DNA of 64,000 bases from Branchiostoma belcheri (GCF_001625305.1 NW_017804032.1:268286-332285); one strand, 5' to 3'; counted from the first letter of the stretch, positions 12,701-24,757 are shown. Made by a program: numbers and translations. The notes: a model not told the origin generated them from the sequence alone.

Positions 12701-15700
12701 GGCCCTAGGGCTATAGAAATTGAGAAGGTGTTGAGACAAGTGCATGTATTGTAATACACCTCAGTAGTAAGGGAAATTATAATTCATGTCAGTGTTGTTT
12801 GATATTGACACAGTTGAACGTCCCCGCAAGATTAAAAGGACTGCTTCCAGAACATCTGAGTGCAGCAACAATGCTGTAAGTACTGCATTTTTCTTTGATT
12901 TTATAGCATAAGAGAAGTGGATTGTTTGTTTGCACATATACAGTGAAATAATCAAGATTTGGGTACAATAGAATGAATGTCAGGCTAATCATAACACTAA
13001 AACTGTATATGTAGGAAGAAGCCAGCTGCTCTGACTTGACCAAGGAGTCTGGTGACACCACAACACAACAGCAGAAGACAGCTCTCCCCTCAGACACCAT
13101 TGTCAGGAGTACTGGGGCTAAAGAAGGTAGCAACAATTAGTGTTGTAGTCCTACTGCTATTCCTTTTTAATAGATAGTGTGTAACTCACAGTTTCTATTT
13201 TATAAAACAACTCTAAAATTTGACTGCTATTTGTTGCAGTCACACAATTTTTCATTCGCTATTTGTTGCTTTAATGCTATTTTGTATATGTGTATCTTAG
13301 CTTATGTAGGAAAGAATATGATTATTTTTTTCATAATTCTTCAGATTCGGAACTGTTTCGTCCTGAGATGATCTACAGCAGAAAGAACCATCTGGTTGTT
13401 CGTAAGCCCGGTTTCCAGGACTTCTACCCAACCATCTTACCCACCAGGACTAGGGGGGTGGCCGCAGGTCAGTGTACATGGACCTTTTCACGGATTCCAT
13501 TGCATGCTGGGAGGTGCAATGCACCATGGGTAGTGGGGGGGGGGAGAGACTCATGACAACATGACCAGACACAGTGTTGCATGCACTGCAAATGTGATTA
13601 TGTTCTCATAGTAATGGTGTTGTTTGCCACCATGTCTACGTACCTGTATTGCCCATATCTCCCAGCATGCAATTGGATCAGCACAAGGCCTTATGCTTTT
13701 GACAAACCATACTGTCATTATGTACACATACATTGTTTGGACATACCCTCAAAGAATGTGAACTTGTCCTGAATTTACATTCTTTTCTCTCTGCCTTTAT
13801 ATACATACATCCTATACATCCTAAAATTACAAAAATGTCCTGCCAAAAGGTCACATGCTCAGAGTAATTAAATCAACATCACTCCTAAAGAAGGTTGATG
13901 TAAAAGTGACCAAAAATTCAAGGTGAGCTACTTTTGGTCAAACTTATCAAACTTTCAAAAAGTATCAAACTTCTTCGCAAATGAAAGTTATTAACTTCTT
14001 TCTCCATTTGCAGCTAATTTCTCCAAGTATGCCAGGAAGGCAGGCCAGAGCGGTTCCACAACCAGTATGAAGATGGAGGCCCACAGGAGAGCGCGCCGAC
14101 ACTGGGCTCGCAAAGCCGCCGCCGCCGAGAATAACAAAACTGACGACGATCCTGAGAAAAGCGGCTTCGTCGACCTCAACAACCTGAAGGTGCGAATCAA
14201 CTTGAAGGACCTCTATCGTTCCAACATGGCGCAGCAGCGAAAGAAGTTGCTTAAGAAATGCTGTTCCAGCACAGCGAATGCCAAGGTCATTCCCGAACAG
14301 ATAGAAGCACAGCTGTCCCCAAAAATCAAGATCCAGAAATGTCTGGTGACAGAAGGACCTTCCTCCAAGGGCAGGTACTTTGCCCGTCGGACTGGAGGTC
14401 ACCCGGCATTCACCTACAAGGTCACGTCGTGTAACATGAGCCCGTCACCTGTCCCAGAATGCAAAGCAGAGGTTCCGCAGGAGGAGGCCCAGGTGGTCCA
14501 GCGAAAGCGGCCCGGTCGGAAGAGGGGGCCTCCAAAAGCACTGAACGAAGACGTGGCAGACTTATCCATGAAACCAGGAGGAAAGAGGAAATACAAGTCC
14601 AGACATCTGGAACCAGAGGAAGAACCAGCCCCCATTCCTGCAAGAACTATAGAGGAAGAACTGCCTGTTGTTGATGTATGTAGTAGACATGTTGATTATT
14701 AGGTAAAAGGGGCATGCATGTTAAATGATAATAACTAGAAGTTTATAAATCTTTTTTTAACTTTGTTGTAGTCCATGACCAAAGACTAATTGCAACAAGT
14801 AAGCAGTAGCCTTGAACCTTGCACGGGGACACCAGGGAGGCTATCATGGGAGACAATGGGTTCTTAAGCAGTAAACAAATGTATAAATGCATTTACATAA
14901 AATAGTATTACCCAAGCAGGACTCTAGGTCTGCCTTTTGGCATGATTTCATTCACAGTCACAATTGTTGATTATTGATAAGCTTTAATCTTGGAGAACTT
15001 GGAGTTATGAACATAAATCATTATTTCATAGATGGAACTGATTCACATCAAGCAAGAGCCTCTGAGTGATGAAGAGACTGTGGAGTACGATCACCCAGTG
15101 GAGGAGGAAGAGGAGGAGGAGAAGGCAGTACCACACCCAGACTTACCTCCAATGCCACCCGAGATGAAGAAGCTTCTGATACAGAAGAGCTCTGGGGAAA
15201 CTGTCCTGCACCGAGCCTCAAGACTAGGCTATGAGGTGGGAATCTTTTGCCATTACAGTAAAATATATATTACTAAATATATCTACACGCTAATGTGTTT
15301 AGCGCTAGAGCAGTAGAATAAAATGTTATCACTGGTAGACAAACCACTACCGATGCACTTATAAATGCACTTACCTGCTGTAGTGCTTGGGATAGAAACA
15401 GAGATTGGCGCTGACCAATACACCAAAAGTTATGGGAAAGATTTTAACTAATAAACTGAGGTCAAATAATGATGGTAAATGGGTAGCTAGATTTTTGTAA
15501 GGTGTAAAAATGTCTCGTTTTATTTGTTTATTAGGATTTTCCATAAAGTGACAGGGAGGGCAAAACAGGTGCATATGCACGCAAATGTACTTTTTCAGGT
15601 TGCTTTACCCCATACAAAGAGCAAAACAACATTAACATACATTTCAGAGCCAAATAACTGAACAATATATGAAAAAAAAATACACAAAACAGGTAATAAA

Positions 15701-18700
15701 GCAATTAAGTTAAGCATCATACAAATAGTAATATATGAAAATAAATTTGTGTGATCTTATGTGTGTTGATTAAAGCTGGAATGAACCAAATATGTTACCT
15801 TGTACAGGAGGTTGTGCGTTACTGCCTGGAGACGCGCTATGTGGATGTGAACTCCCAGGACAACGCTGGTTACAGCTCCTTGCACGAGGCCAGCGTTAGG
15901 GGCCACAGGGCGATCGTGCAGGACCTCATCCTGTTCGGAGGCGACGTGAACTGTAGCGCTCAGGACGGCACAAGGTGGGTCAAAAAGATGTTTGGCAAAA
16001 CAAAGTTGCTTTCATTGTGAAATGTACGGGCCACTAAAGCCGCGGACGGTAGAGTTTGCGTTATACAGACTACTTGGCATTATGTCTTTACATGCGGCTA
16101 TATCTAACATTCAAATCAATTTAATGTGAAAAATCGTTCACAGCGATGTGTTGAACAAATATTACCGTAATCATTTGAACTATTTTTCCACAAACTTAGA
16201 AAAAAACAACTCAGTTAGTCGTTGCATGTGGCTTTTAACTTGTTAAGTCTATGATAAAAAGTCGATCAAAATTGTGTGTTAAATAACTCTTAAACTCCTG
16301 TTTTTCACAGACCCATTCACGACGCAGTTGAGAACGACCATGTGGAGATAGTACGGATGTTACTGAGTTACGGGGCTGACCCGTGTCTGGCCACGTACTC
16401 AGGACGTACCATCTCCTCTCTCTGCCGCAGTGAGATCATGGAGAGGTTCATCACAGGTGAAGACTTTGTCATTGACATAACATTTCGACATTAAAACATA
16501 TAAAAAAGTCGAAGAGAAAAACCCCAGATAGTTATTCGTTACTCTTATCGATATCCATTACCAGTACGGCCAGTAAGTAGAAATAAACAAAGCCCCATAA
16601 CATAACGTTCACGTTGTCCCTCATAAATTCAGAAATGTTATGTTTGAGTGTTTTGTTGTTGTTTTTTCCCCAGATCATTTCCGAGACCTGGCAGGTCGGG
16701 AAGAGGACGACAGTAATGAGGGAGCATGGGAGTTCAGTGGATCTTGTGCTATCATGGGTAAGCTTCGTTATGAGTCATTAGTATATTAGCACTCCGGTGA
16801 TTTTTTTTCTTTGTGGGCGTCGCTCGCGCTCGGGCACAGTTATGATAGAAAAGATCGGCCGTCAGGAAAGTGTAGCCAATGCGTGGCGAACCTAGGTCGA
16901 TAAAACCCCCTATGCTACCAGGCTACCAGGATAAACTAAAGGTATAATGTTTACTTTAGCAGACGTCTGTAACCATGGTAACTGGTGCTGTAGCAGATAC
17001 TGTGGGGTGTTGGATTACATGATGTAGCAGGTGTTGGCAGGACTGGTTACCATAAGGATAAGCAGAGCAATAATCTGTTAAGCTAGACCATATCATTTGA
17101 AGGTAAACATTATGCATTGCTTTGCAAATGTTACCTTTCTAGTTGCTCATAAACTAGGTAATACAGTAGTCTCATACTCATCCATATATGCTGTTCTTGC
17201 AGAAAACCGATCTGAGGGGACCGGTATGGACGTGTTTGCTGATATTCCAAAGGAGGAGGAATCTGATCCGGATGATTTCGAGTTTGAGATGTCAGAGCGT
17301 CCCCATGTCCCAGCTTACAACCTTCTTATTAACCTCAGAGAGGGGTAAGTCGTAATGACGATGTTATCATTAGTGCGGAATCCTAGCGTCCCTAACTTGA
17401 TTTATTTTCTATACAGCAATATCATGTGCTTGACGATCTTCAGTTACTGGTATACCTTAACTTCACACTATATAGCGCAATATTGACAAGCCAGAGGACA
17501 CAATAAGGACACACAAACCGTGCAGTAGGTGACGCACTAACCACACATTGAATGACGCACTTATGGCGCATTGGATGACCCACTAATGACGCATTGAATG
17601 ACGCGAAGGGCACTTTGCGACAAACTAAAACGAACTAGCCTAGACTTTAACGGTGCACTTCATTCCCTCATGTCCTCGAAATAATTATAACGTGTTGGGC
17701 ATTGTATAAACGCATTGTTGTGGTATCTTAGAAATTCGATCGGCTTCGTCCTCAGCAAAAAAAAAGTTCAATGGTCACATATATTACGCCCTATAATGAT
17801 GAGTGTAACTCTTTTTTTTTCTAGGTGTCGAAACTACCTGCTTGTTGATGACGTCATGACCCATCTGGAGATTTCACGAGAACAGCTGATGGCTAAACTG
17901 GCCAATCAGACGCCGGTATGCATGAGTAAGAGCAACTTCGTCACACAGATCTCAGAGAGCCAAGTTACGGAGGTCCCCAGCGGTCTGGTAGCGTGCTCTG
18001 GACAAGAGGAACCGTCACGGAGCAGTCCTCCTTTGTCTGCCTCCGACTCAACCTCTCCCGGTGCTGTCCAAGAAAAAGATCAAGAAGTCCCCGGAGGAAC
18101 GTCGTTTGCTAAGAACTTCCCCTTTGGGGAACGTAAAGTACCGGATCAAGTACAGGCTGAAAACATCTGCAGCAGTTCACAGGGCGACGTCCAAGAAAAA
18201 CTGAGTACTGAGACCACGCTTCGATCCTACGACGATTATGAAGTGAATCTGGAGAGAGTAGATGAAAGAAACTTGTCAGACACTTTGCTGACAATTGGCG
18301 ATTTGAGGGAAGATGCCCGAAACACAGACGACGACCGTACAACAGAGACGTATAGGAAGGTATGTTCTGAATCTAACCAAGAAAGACAAGACCCCGAACT
18401 GCCAGAGCGTGAAAACGTTCAACAAAGTTACTGTGGAATGGAGAAAGCTGAAACTCTTCAGGTGGCTTTGCCCGAAGACCACAGCTCTCGTGTTTTCGAA
18501 AATGGCAACGATCAGAAACTCAGCCAACTGTGCAGAAAGGAAGATAACACAGACGCGGAAGGAAGCCAACGTTTCAGCACCAAGGACAGTGCCACAGGGA
18601 GTAAGCTACAAACAACAGACAGTGAGGTCACTCTTGGTGAGGAGGAGAAAATGGATAGGACTGAAACAACACATGGAGAGGTGTGCATCGCAACCGAAAC

Positions 18701-19364
18701 ATCTTCCGCTGAGGAAGATCAACATCGTGATGCATCAAATTGGTCACCAGCTGAAGGAAAGTCGGAAAACGCCGATTTTGACAGAAGAGACGCTTCTGTT
18801 GACGAGGCATCCCATGTTGTGTTCGCAGAAGAAAATGGCAGCATGGTCGACACACAAAGAAGGACAGAGGAGAAACTGTTTGGGGATAATCCTGAGACAA
18901 GCTCTATTTGTGGTTCAAGTGATGGGATGCAAATGAAGAAGACCGCCATGACAGAGGGTAGTGAGACACTTCAAACTAGCGCCGGTGCGCCGTCTTCAGA
19001 TATTGCGGGGAGTAGTCATGGACATACGCAGTCACCTATTTTGTTTGGGACGGAAAATCTCAACGTTTGGCTGGATACAAACAGCAGCAACCAATCAAAT
19101 GATGACCTCATGGGCCAATCAGGACAAGAGCCCGCGGGGAGCCAATCAGAACGGAGCGCTGATGTCGACAGTGCGAATCTATTGGTAGAGCTCGGAGCCA
19201 ATGAAAATGCGGTACGAAGGGACTCCGTCGTGACAAGGTACTCAGATGGGATGGTTTGCAGTTTTGAGACCGCGTCCAGGAAAACCGAAGAACCGGTTGT
19301 CGAATTGTTAGAGTTAACGTCGGGCCTCAAAGAACTTCTTGGGATTCTTACCGAAAAGCTGTAG
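6327..19364 (+). CDS. BCOR: BCOR-like transcriptional corepressor (ankyrin repeats plus PUFD)
   Basis: Orthologue or co-orthologue of vertebrate BCOR/BCORL1, nuclear corepressors that join the PCGF1-type Polycomb complex PRC1.1 through a C-terminal PUFD domain. Exons with GT/AG borders and consistent phase: 6327-6427, 6685-6778, 7004-11237, 11452-11674, 12192-12426, 12814-12875, 13015-13126, 13345-13467, 14014-14675, 15032-15235, 15808-15974, 16311-16456, 16674-16757, 17203-17344, 17825-19364 (TAG). About 2,700 residues are visible; human BCOR has roughly 1,750. The family call rests on the ankyrin block ([46 protein letters not shown]), the linker DLAGREEDD, and the PUFD start [15 protein letters not shown]. 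The 4.2-kb exon is Ser/Pro/Thr-rich and probably disordered; later exons carry AT-hook-like GPGRPPK and [11 protein letters not shown] and a CtBP-motif-like VADLSM. Oddities: an N-terminal ankyrin pair of exons, two apparent frameshifts near 8420 and 8585, and a large insert inside PUFD. No start codon was assigned. Confidence 0.92.
8418..8591 (+). other. segment in a shifted frame inside the giant BCOR exon
   Basis: The upstream frame stops at TGA 8423-8425, just after a run of five C at 8418-8422. The next frame is open from 8406 to 8588 and reads protein-like sequence ([20 protein letters not shown]). It stops at TAA 8589-8591, while the third frame then runs open to the exon end at 11237 ([18 protein letters not shown]). 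Each change equals one surplus base, the first probably in the C run and the second probably in the GCCGCCTGTCC stretch at 8570-8582. No GT donor lies between the first shift limits, so a small intron does not explain it. Confidence 0.7.
13484..13690. repeat. hairpin inverted-repeat element in a BCOR intron
   Basis: The left arm GATTCCATTGCATGCTGGGA (13493-13512) pairs with the right arm CCCAGCATGCAATTGGATC (about 13661-13679). The interior is a poly-G stretch and CATGACAACATGACC. The left half of the same family appears at 26275-26400 in the IRBP-like gene. No ORF is present. Confidence 0.7.
15032..16456 (+). other. C-terminal ankyrin-repeat block of the BCOR-like protein
   Basis: Three exons (15032-15235, 15808-15974, 16311-16456) encode an acidic lead-in (VEEEEEEEK) and then about three ankyrin repeats: [34 protein letters not shown] with [13 protein letters not shown], and [18 protein letters not shown] with [14 protein letters not shown]. 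This is the most conserved part and aligns almost residue by residue with the vertebrate BCOR ankyrin region as I know it. Confidence 0.93.
16941..17140. repeat. older copy of the AGGTAAACATTATGCA inverted-repeat family
   Basis: Contains TAACCATGGTAACTGGTG near the left and ends AAACATTATGCATTGC, AAATGTTACCTTTCT. The left terminus is the approximate inverse (GGTATAATGTTTACTTT). It lies in the BCOR-like intron between 16757 and 17203. Confidence 0.6.
17825..19364 (+). other. terminal BCOR exon: PUFD domain split by a long insert
   Basis: The exon opens with [18 protein letters not shown] and [11 protein letters not shown], matching the first half of PUFD. It closes with [17 protein letters not shown] and [15 protein letters not shown] then a stop, matching the C-terminal helix region. 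Between them (about 17955-19240) lie roughly 430 residues rich in Glu, Ser, Thr and Asp that have no counterpart in the vertebrate domain. The frame is open throughout and I see no convincing in-phase donor and acceptor that would remove the insert. Confidence 0.85.
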
Positions 19365-19965
19365 GGAGCAATGGGTCCAGTTGTAACGTTTTCGTCTTAA
19401 GTATTCTGATGTCTAAAGCATATGCATGTATTGATTGGTTAAAGCACATAGCAAGGAGAATCATGTTGTTACAGGAAAGGTGTGCACACAAATCTTCATA
19501 CTTATATCTGCTAGCAGGAGTCGCCATACGTGGTGCGTTTTCGTGATATTTCCAGTTCAACGTTTCGCATCATCGGTACTGGCGAATAGTTGTACATGGC
19601 TGCTTTGCATTCACCGCCCTTATACTATATAACGTGTATATTTTTGCTGTGTTAATTCCAAGTTGGTTTTCAGCTGTAAATATTTGCGGTTGGTGTTTTG
19701 TTTGTTTTTTCCTGGGCGGTGGTGCTGTACAAAGATTGTACATATGATTATTGGGAAAGGTAAATCAGACACGGTACCATATTAGAAAGAAAGAGTACAT
19801 AATGTAAAGATTTCTATGAGAGAATTTTTGACTGAGAATATAAGATAAAGCTATCGTTCCTGTTTAGAGCGCAGTCTTCCGTGGGATTCAACTGTGATTC
19901 GTAGCTTCCATGGGAAAGCAGAGCTTATATATTGTTACAGTTGTGAGTACGCATTACAATCAGAC

Positions 19966-19971
19966 AATAAA
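19966..19971 (+). terminator. polyadenylation signal AATAAA, BCOR-like gene (proximal)
   Basis: First AATAAA downstream of the stop at 19364, in an A/T-rich context, giving a 3' UTR of about 0.6 kb. A second AATAAA at 20881-20886 is an alternative distal site; using it would place the repeat at 20286-20434 inside the UTR. Confidence 0.55.
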
Positions 19972-20285
19972 TAACACATACTTACCAGCTTCCTTGTGAG
20001 TGCAGCATTACGTAGCTAGTACATGGCCACCCTTACATATGGGGCACTGTAGCCAAATGATTTTCGGTATTAACCTGGTCAGGCCAGGGCAAGGAAAATG
20101 GATTGAAACCTCGTGAAATGGCAGTTTGAATTTCAGATTTAATTTCAGCACATTTCTTCCTTACCGGCCATATGGCAAAGGTAAGGGCTCCTTTGCTCAC
20201 TGAGGTCAACAAACTACCCAAATTTTGTCCACGCCTTGATAATTGGCAAATATTTAACTATTTAGTTTTAGTCTTTTGTATGTAA

Positions 20286-20434
20286 ACTCCAAGACCTTTG
20301 GGCGGTTACAATAAAATCAAATTGGCAAGACAGTATCAACCTGGCGCATTGGATAATGTACTGCCTGGGCAATTTGATACTATCTTGCCAATTTGATACT
20401 TAATTGCAGCCACCCAAAGATCTGCTTGGAGATA
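20286..20434. repeat. inverted-repeat element, TCTCCAAGCAGA family
   Basis: The left end ACTCCAAGACCTTTGGGCGG pairs with the right end CCACCCAAAGATCTGCTTGG. The interior CAAATTGGCAAGACAGTATC is also inverted as GATACTATCTTGCCAATTTG, making a nested palindrome. No ORF is present. Confidence 0.75.
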
Positions 20435-20880
20435 AGTTAAACTTTACATTTTGCCATTTATTTTATCATCCCAAGTAAGTCGCATACATGCTCAAAGACA
20501 CCGGGCTGCTACGCATGAGGGAAGTGGCAATGCCAATGTTTTTTAATTACTTACATTTTCCAATTTTGATGTGAGTGACTTTTTGGGCGAAACTATAACT
20601 TAGCAGCATTTACCTTAAAGTTTTAGAAGCCGTTTGTTGATATATGTTTTATGTAAAAGTTAACTTCTTTGTAACGTTGGAGTCGCTGCGCCATACGTGT
20701 TACCTTCGGACAATAGCAGGCATATATTACGTTCTCTTTGTATTATCCGTTTGGTTGTAATTCGTTTGCATTACGATAGGTGTCGTGAGTACAGTTTCTA
20801 GTTGGTGAAAAGTTCATATTTCGTTGTTTTAGAACGGTTTTACCTATATATTTTTTCCTGTTCGGATGGGATTATATTCC

Positions 20881-20886
20881 AATAAA
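20881..20886 (+). terminator. possible distal polyadenylation signal AATAAA
   Basis: AATAAA followed within 30 bases by TGTTGC and later T-rich sequence, about 1.5 kb after the BCOR-like stop codon. It could end a long 3' UTR isoform. Support is motif only. Confidence 0.35.
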
Positions 20887-21261
20887 TGCCTGTTGCAAAA
20901 GTCAATATGCTTGCGGTTAGTATTTTTTGTTCTTTAATTTCCTAAAGGCAAAGGGACTGACCTACTGTACAGAGCTTTCACGGTTTTAATTATAAGACCT
21001 TAAATCTTCTAATGCTGGAAGATACTATGTTCGTATATATACGTAGTTCAGGGGACAAACTGCCAAACAGCATCATTTGGTTTAGGAATAGAAAATTAAT
21101 GTTCACTCGGCTGGAATCCATAATTTCAGTTTCTAATCTTTCCAGCCGCTTCTGGGGTCTGGTAGTTGTTTTCGCTAAACAATTTTCCGTCCTGACGCAT
21201 GGAAAAAATTACTGCTTTGCTACATTTCAATGAAGCCAGGACTCCGATCGCGCTCCAAGCT

Positions 21262-21393
21262 ATTAATCTGAAGGGCAAGGCAGCATCAAATTGGCCACTA
21301 GTTACCCATTCGCTCTACGGGGGCTGATGGTAACTGGTGGCCAATTATTATGGATAATGCTTGTCCTGCCCCGAAGGAATCTGCCCGGGGATT
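21262..21393. repeat. degraded TCTCCAAGCAGA-family element
   Basis: The left part ATTAATCTGAAGGGCAAGGC and the right part CCTGCCCCGAAGGAATCTGC with GGGATTA are roughly inverse. The centre GGCCACTAGTTACC pairs with GGTAACTGGTGGCC. Confidence 0.55.
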
Positions 21394-21904
21394 ACAGTAG
21401 CGCCTAGCGACCCGCCCCGCTGACCCGCCTTCTAGAAGGGGGCCAATTAGCCCCGGGGGTGACAGATTGGGTAACACATGCGCAGCAGGCTAACTCCGAT
21501 CCATACGTGGTATGGATGACAGCACGTCGATCGGCAGAACGTACTGCACCTGTGCGAACCCCCGATATCTTTATCACGATTTCGTCAAATTTTTGGCTCA
21601 GATGCCTCAGAATTTTACGAATACGATCGTAAACGAGTCGTTCTGCTGAAATGCTACCAGTACACTGTGTAGTACGTACAATACTTTTTTTACGGGTTTC
21701 GCACAGGCGCAGTACGTTCCCTGCCATGGCATGGAATCGATTCCATGGCCATGGTTACAAAGATCGCACTCGTTGAAAAGCGCCACCCTGCGGCACGTCC
21801 GTGTATCGGATTACTCCTAATGCTTTCCACCTGAGAAAATAAGTGGCAGTGCGCGGGAGTTGGGCGCCGTGACCCCGGGTGACGTGGGAGGCAACCCAGA
21901 TCTG

Positions 21905-22015
21905 ACAAGTGAGGGTCTGCATGGAGGAATCTTGGCAACGCTTTACGATGAGAAGAGCCGGAGCAAATTCAGGATGGCCCTAGCTCACGGAAAAATGCAT
22001 GCAGACCCTCACAAG
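21905..22015. repeat. short inverted-repeat element with 18-bp arms
   Basis: CAAGTGAGGGTCTGCATG (21905-21922) is the reverse complement, one mismatch, of CATGCAGACCCTCACAAG (21998-22015). A lone end of the same type (GCATGCAGACCCTCTCAAG) is near 39179-39197. An open frame across this region is therefore not taken as a gene. Confidence 0.65.
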
Positions 22016-22600
22016 TATGCACCTCTATATGATCCTCCCCCTGAAACCTGTCATGACACAGGAATCTATATCGGGCTAGCTGGTCAAGTTGAAGGTCATC
22101 TTGGCCACAGAGGTCAGGGTCAAGGGTGGGGAAGACTGAAGATGCCATATCCAGCTTTTACAAACAACCATCTGGCTGACCAGAATAGTTTGTTTGGGTA
22201 CACTGAAAATCGTGGGTTCAGTACATTCAATTGTACTGTTTCGTTCAATTCTATATATACTTTTGCCTACAGGAAAGTGAAATTGCCTTTAATTCATTTC
22301 AATATATATATCTTCATTAATATCCCACTACGTAGTTAGATAATGATACTGTATAAACATTTTTGAGGGGGCTCTTCAAAATGAGATGTCTTTGCATTGA
22401 TCGGTGACTGATTCCAATCTAAAACATATGACGAAGAAAATTACTGGTCCACCTCCTGGTAGACTTCCTAGAGTGATTGATATTTGGAGGGAACCTCCCC
22501 CTTTCTTCTCAATTTGTCTCACTCTGGTTTTACCGTCGTTTCAATCTGTCACAGACCGAAACAATTTTCCATGGTGTAGTCCTTCGCCCATCCCACTCTA

Positions 22601-22878
22601 CTCTCCAAGCAGAGGTTTTGGTTTCGGCTTATTTTTGACGTATTTTTATGCGCTTTTATCTGGCTTTCTTTTCGTGCTGGTGTCTTTTATTTGGATGGCA
22701 AATGGATGCTGCCTAAACCCTGCTGCCTTAGCCTGGGTGCCATCCGATTTGTAACGGCTACCCCGAAAAAATTCTTTCGCGGTAGCCTTTACAAATCGGA
22801 TGGCACCCAGGCTACTGCTGCCTTGCCAATTTGATACAATCTTGCAGCTTCCAAGTACTAGTATCTGCTTGGAGATTA
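22601..22878. repeat. TCTCCAAGCAGA-family element hosting a nested insertion
   Basis: Left end CTCTCCAAGCAGAGGTTTTG at 22601 and right end TATCTGCTTGGAGATTA ending near 22878. It contains the palindromic element at 22729-22814 and is otherwise T-rich and noncoding. Confidence 0.65.
22729..22814. repeat. palindromic TAGCCTGG...CCAGGCTA element, nested
   Basis: About 27 bp of near-perfect inverted repeat (TAGCCTGGGTGCCATCCGAT and its inverse) surround a small loop. The insertion is flanked on both sides by CTGCTGCCT, a target-site duplication of 8-9 bp. TAG/CTA ends with an 8-bp duplication fit a hAT-type non-autonomous element; related copies are at 54803-54957 and 63372-63504. Confidence 0.75.
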
Positions 22879-23283
22879 ATTTCACTCTTCTGCGACTGCG
22901 CCAGAAACCGTCTCTACAGATTTCCACCGACGCTTTGTTAGAAGTGGGTCAGGACTACACTGGACGGTCCCCCGGTAGGTTCAGACGCCCGGAGCGTCGC
23001 GCAGTAAAAACTGCCCCATACCTGCTAGCCGTCCGCCACACTGCACGGCAGATAAGCTACCGGGTCCACTGTGTTTGTTTACGTTGTTCGTTCAATACAT
23101 CGACTGCGTGTGAACAAGAAACAGAGGCGAACTTCGCTGGACTGCGATCAAGACCCACAGAAGAGGGACAGAGAGAAGATTTGACGATCATCACAACAGA
23201 GGAAGAAGTAAATAGGTGGGTATGGTAAGAACGTGTGGTTTAGACATGGGTAGCATGGCGCAGGGGTTTCGTTTTCAAGTACA

Positions 23284-23291
23284 TGTGTGTT

Positions 23292-23386
<95 letters not shown>
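23284..23386. repeat. (TG)n microsatellite
   Basis: About 100 bp of almost pure TG dinucleotides with a few TTTG interruptions at the left. It produces long spurious open frames on both strands (poly Val-Cys and poly Thr-His). Confidence 0.95.
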
Positions 23387-23388
<2 letters not shown>

Positions 23389-23718
23389 TACAGTATAGAC
23401 GACAAAAATGTGGAAGGCGTGAGTTGAATTACGTACATTGATAGTTCACGTGGCGGGTTGTCTTGTCACACGATCCGTGTAGCCCCGACTCTGCCCCAAA
23501 ACGATTCGTCAAGGCTAACGGTCGGACTTGCAAAATCAATCATGGCGTTGGACAATGTATCTGGTGGTATGAGATTTGTAGCGACCTTGACATCAGCTTG
23601 CCCCATCCTCGAGCTCCTGCCTTCGTCTGATCTGATCTTTTCTATGCTGGTGTGTACAATGTACTGAGTATGTCGGCGTTTGTATAAGCCTCGTACCAGG
23701 CCATTTACAGCTTACTTC

Positions 23719-23916
23719 TAGCCTCTACCAGGCTTTAGAGATCTTTAGAAGCGACTGGAAAGAGTAGAAATTGTCCAAATAGACAGATGATGTGCCAGGG
23801 GAGGTGGTCTGCTAAAGTTTGCCAACTCCCCAGGCCCTGGCATGTTATCTGTCTATTTGTACAATTTCTACTCTTTCCAGCCACCTCTGATTGAGTCTGA
23901 AGCCTGGTAGAGGCTA
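23719..23916. repeat. hairpin element, TAGCCTCTACCAGGCTT family
   Basis: TAGCCTCTACCAGGCTT at the left is mirrored by AAGCCTGGTAGAGGCTA at the right. The inner arms GGAAAGAGTAGAAATTG and CAATTTCTACTCTTTCC are also inverse, as are AGACAGAT and ATCTGTCT. Other members or fragments are at 25322, 27753, 38265 and 39962. Confidence 0.8.
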
Positions 23917-24712
23917 GCTTGGGCCCGCTACCTTCCCTACTGGGGTGTCAGGGTCGAGGCAGACCTAACCTGTAACTATACCAAGCCTTAGGTTCTTCTT
24001 AGGTTACAAGAAGCAGGATTGCTGATGATATACTATAGTCTAGATGCCTGACATTCCATGTATACTTGTGTCTTGTAAATTATAACATTACATGCTATTC
24101 TTACTATTCATCACTCAGGTTACGCATATGAGACAGAAATATACCGACGACAGACGTATTTCCGTTCTGCATAGTCGTCAATGCAAGGGTGTAAGACATC
24201 ATGACATCTGGTATTGTTAGATTCAACCGGAGACGTTTTCTCTACATGTTTTTGCGAGAACATGCGCATCGCATTAGTTCTTCGTGGGTCCTGTAACCTG
24301 TAGCTTAAAATGTGTCAGAATGTAGTACTTTCCCTGAGTTTCTTACTGAATAAACAGCAGAGAGCACGGTTGGGTCTGCTGATCATTCACAGCGACTGGG
24401 ACACAGCACCGGCACAAATAAACTAACCCTTCTTCTCTGGAACAATGAAGAGTTGTCTTAAACTAAAATAGATGCTTAAAGTTTACTCTAAGTCGCTGTT
24501 TTGTCTATAGGGCCTCAACAAAATATACGCTTTACGGAGATACATTTTAGTTTGTTTTAATTCTGTTAAGTCAATATTAGTAATTAGTTGGTCACTGCCC
24601 CTTGTTTGATTAACCTGTTTTAAGGCCAATGTACGCAATTCAGCGTTTTACAGCTCTGCGATTTAATAAGTAATTGTTATAAAAAATGTCTGGTGTATTA
24701 TCATCATCATTC

Positions 24713-24713
<1 letters not shown>

Positions 24714-24757
<44 letters not shown>

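Noticed and set aside
21860..22339. 159-codon open frame (GAVTPGDVGGNPDLTSEG...)
   Set aside because: It runs across an 18-bp inverted repeat and into A/T-rich sequence; no family match, no splice framing.
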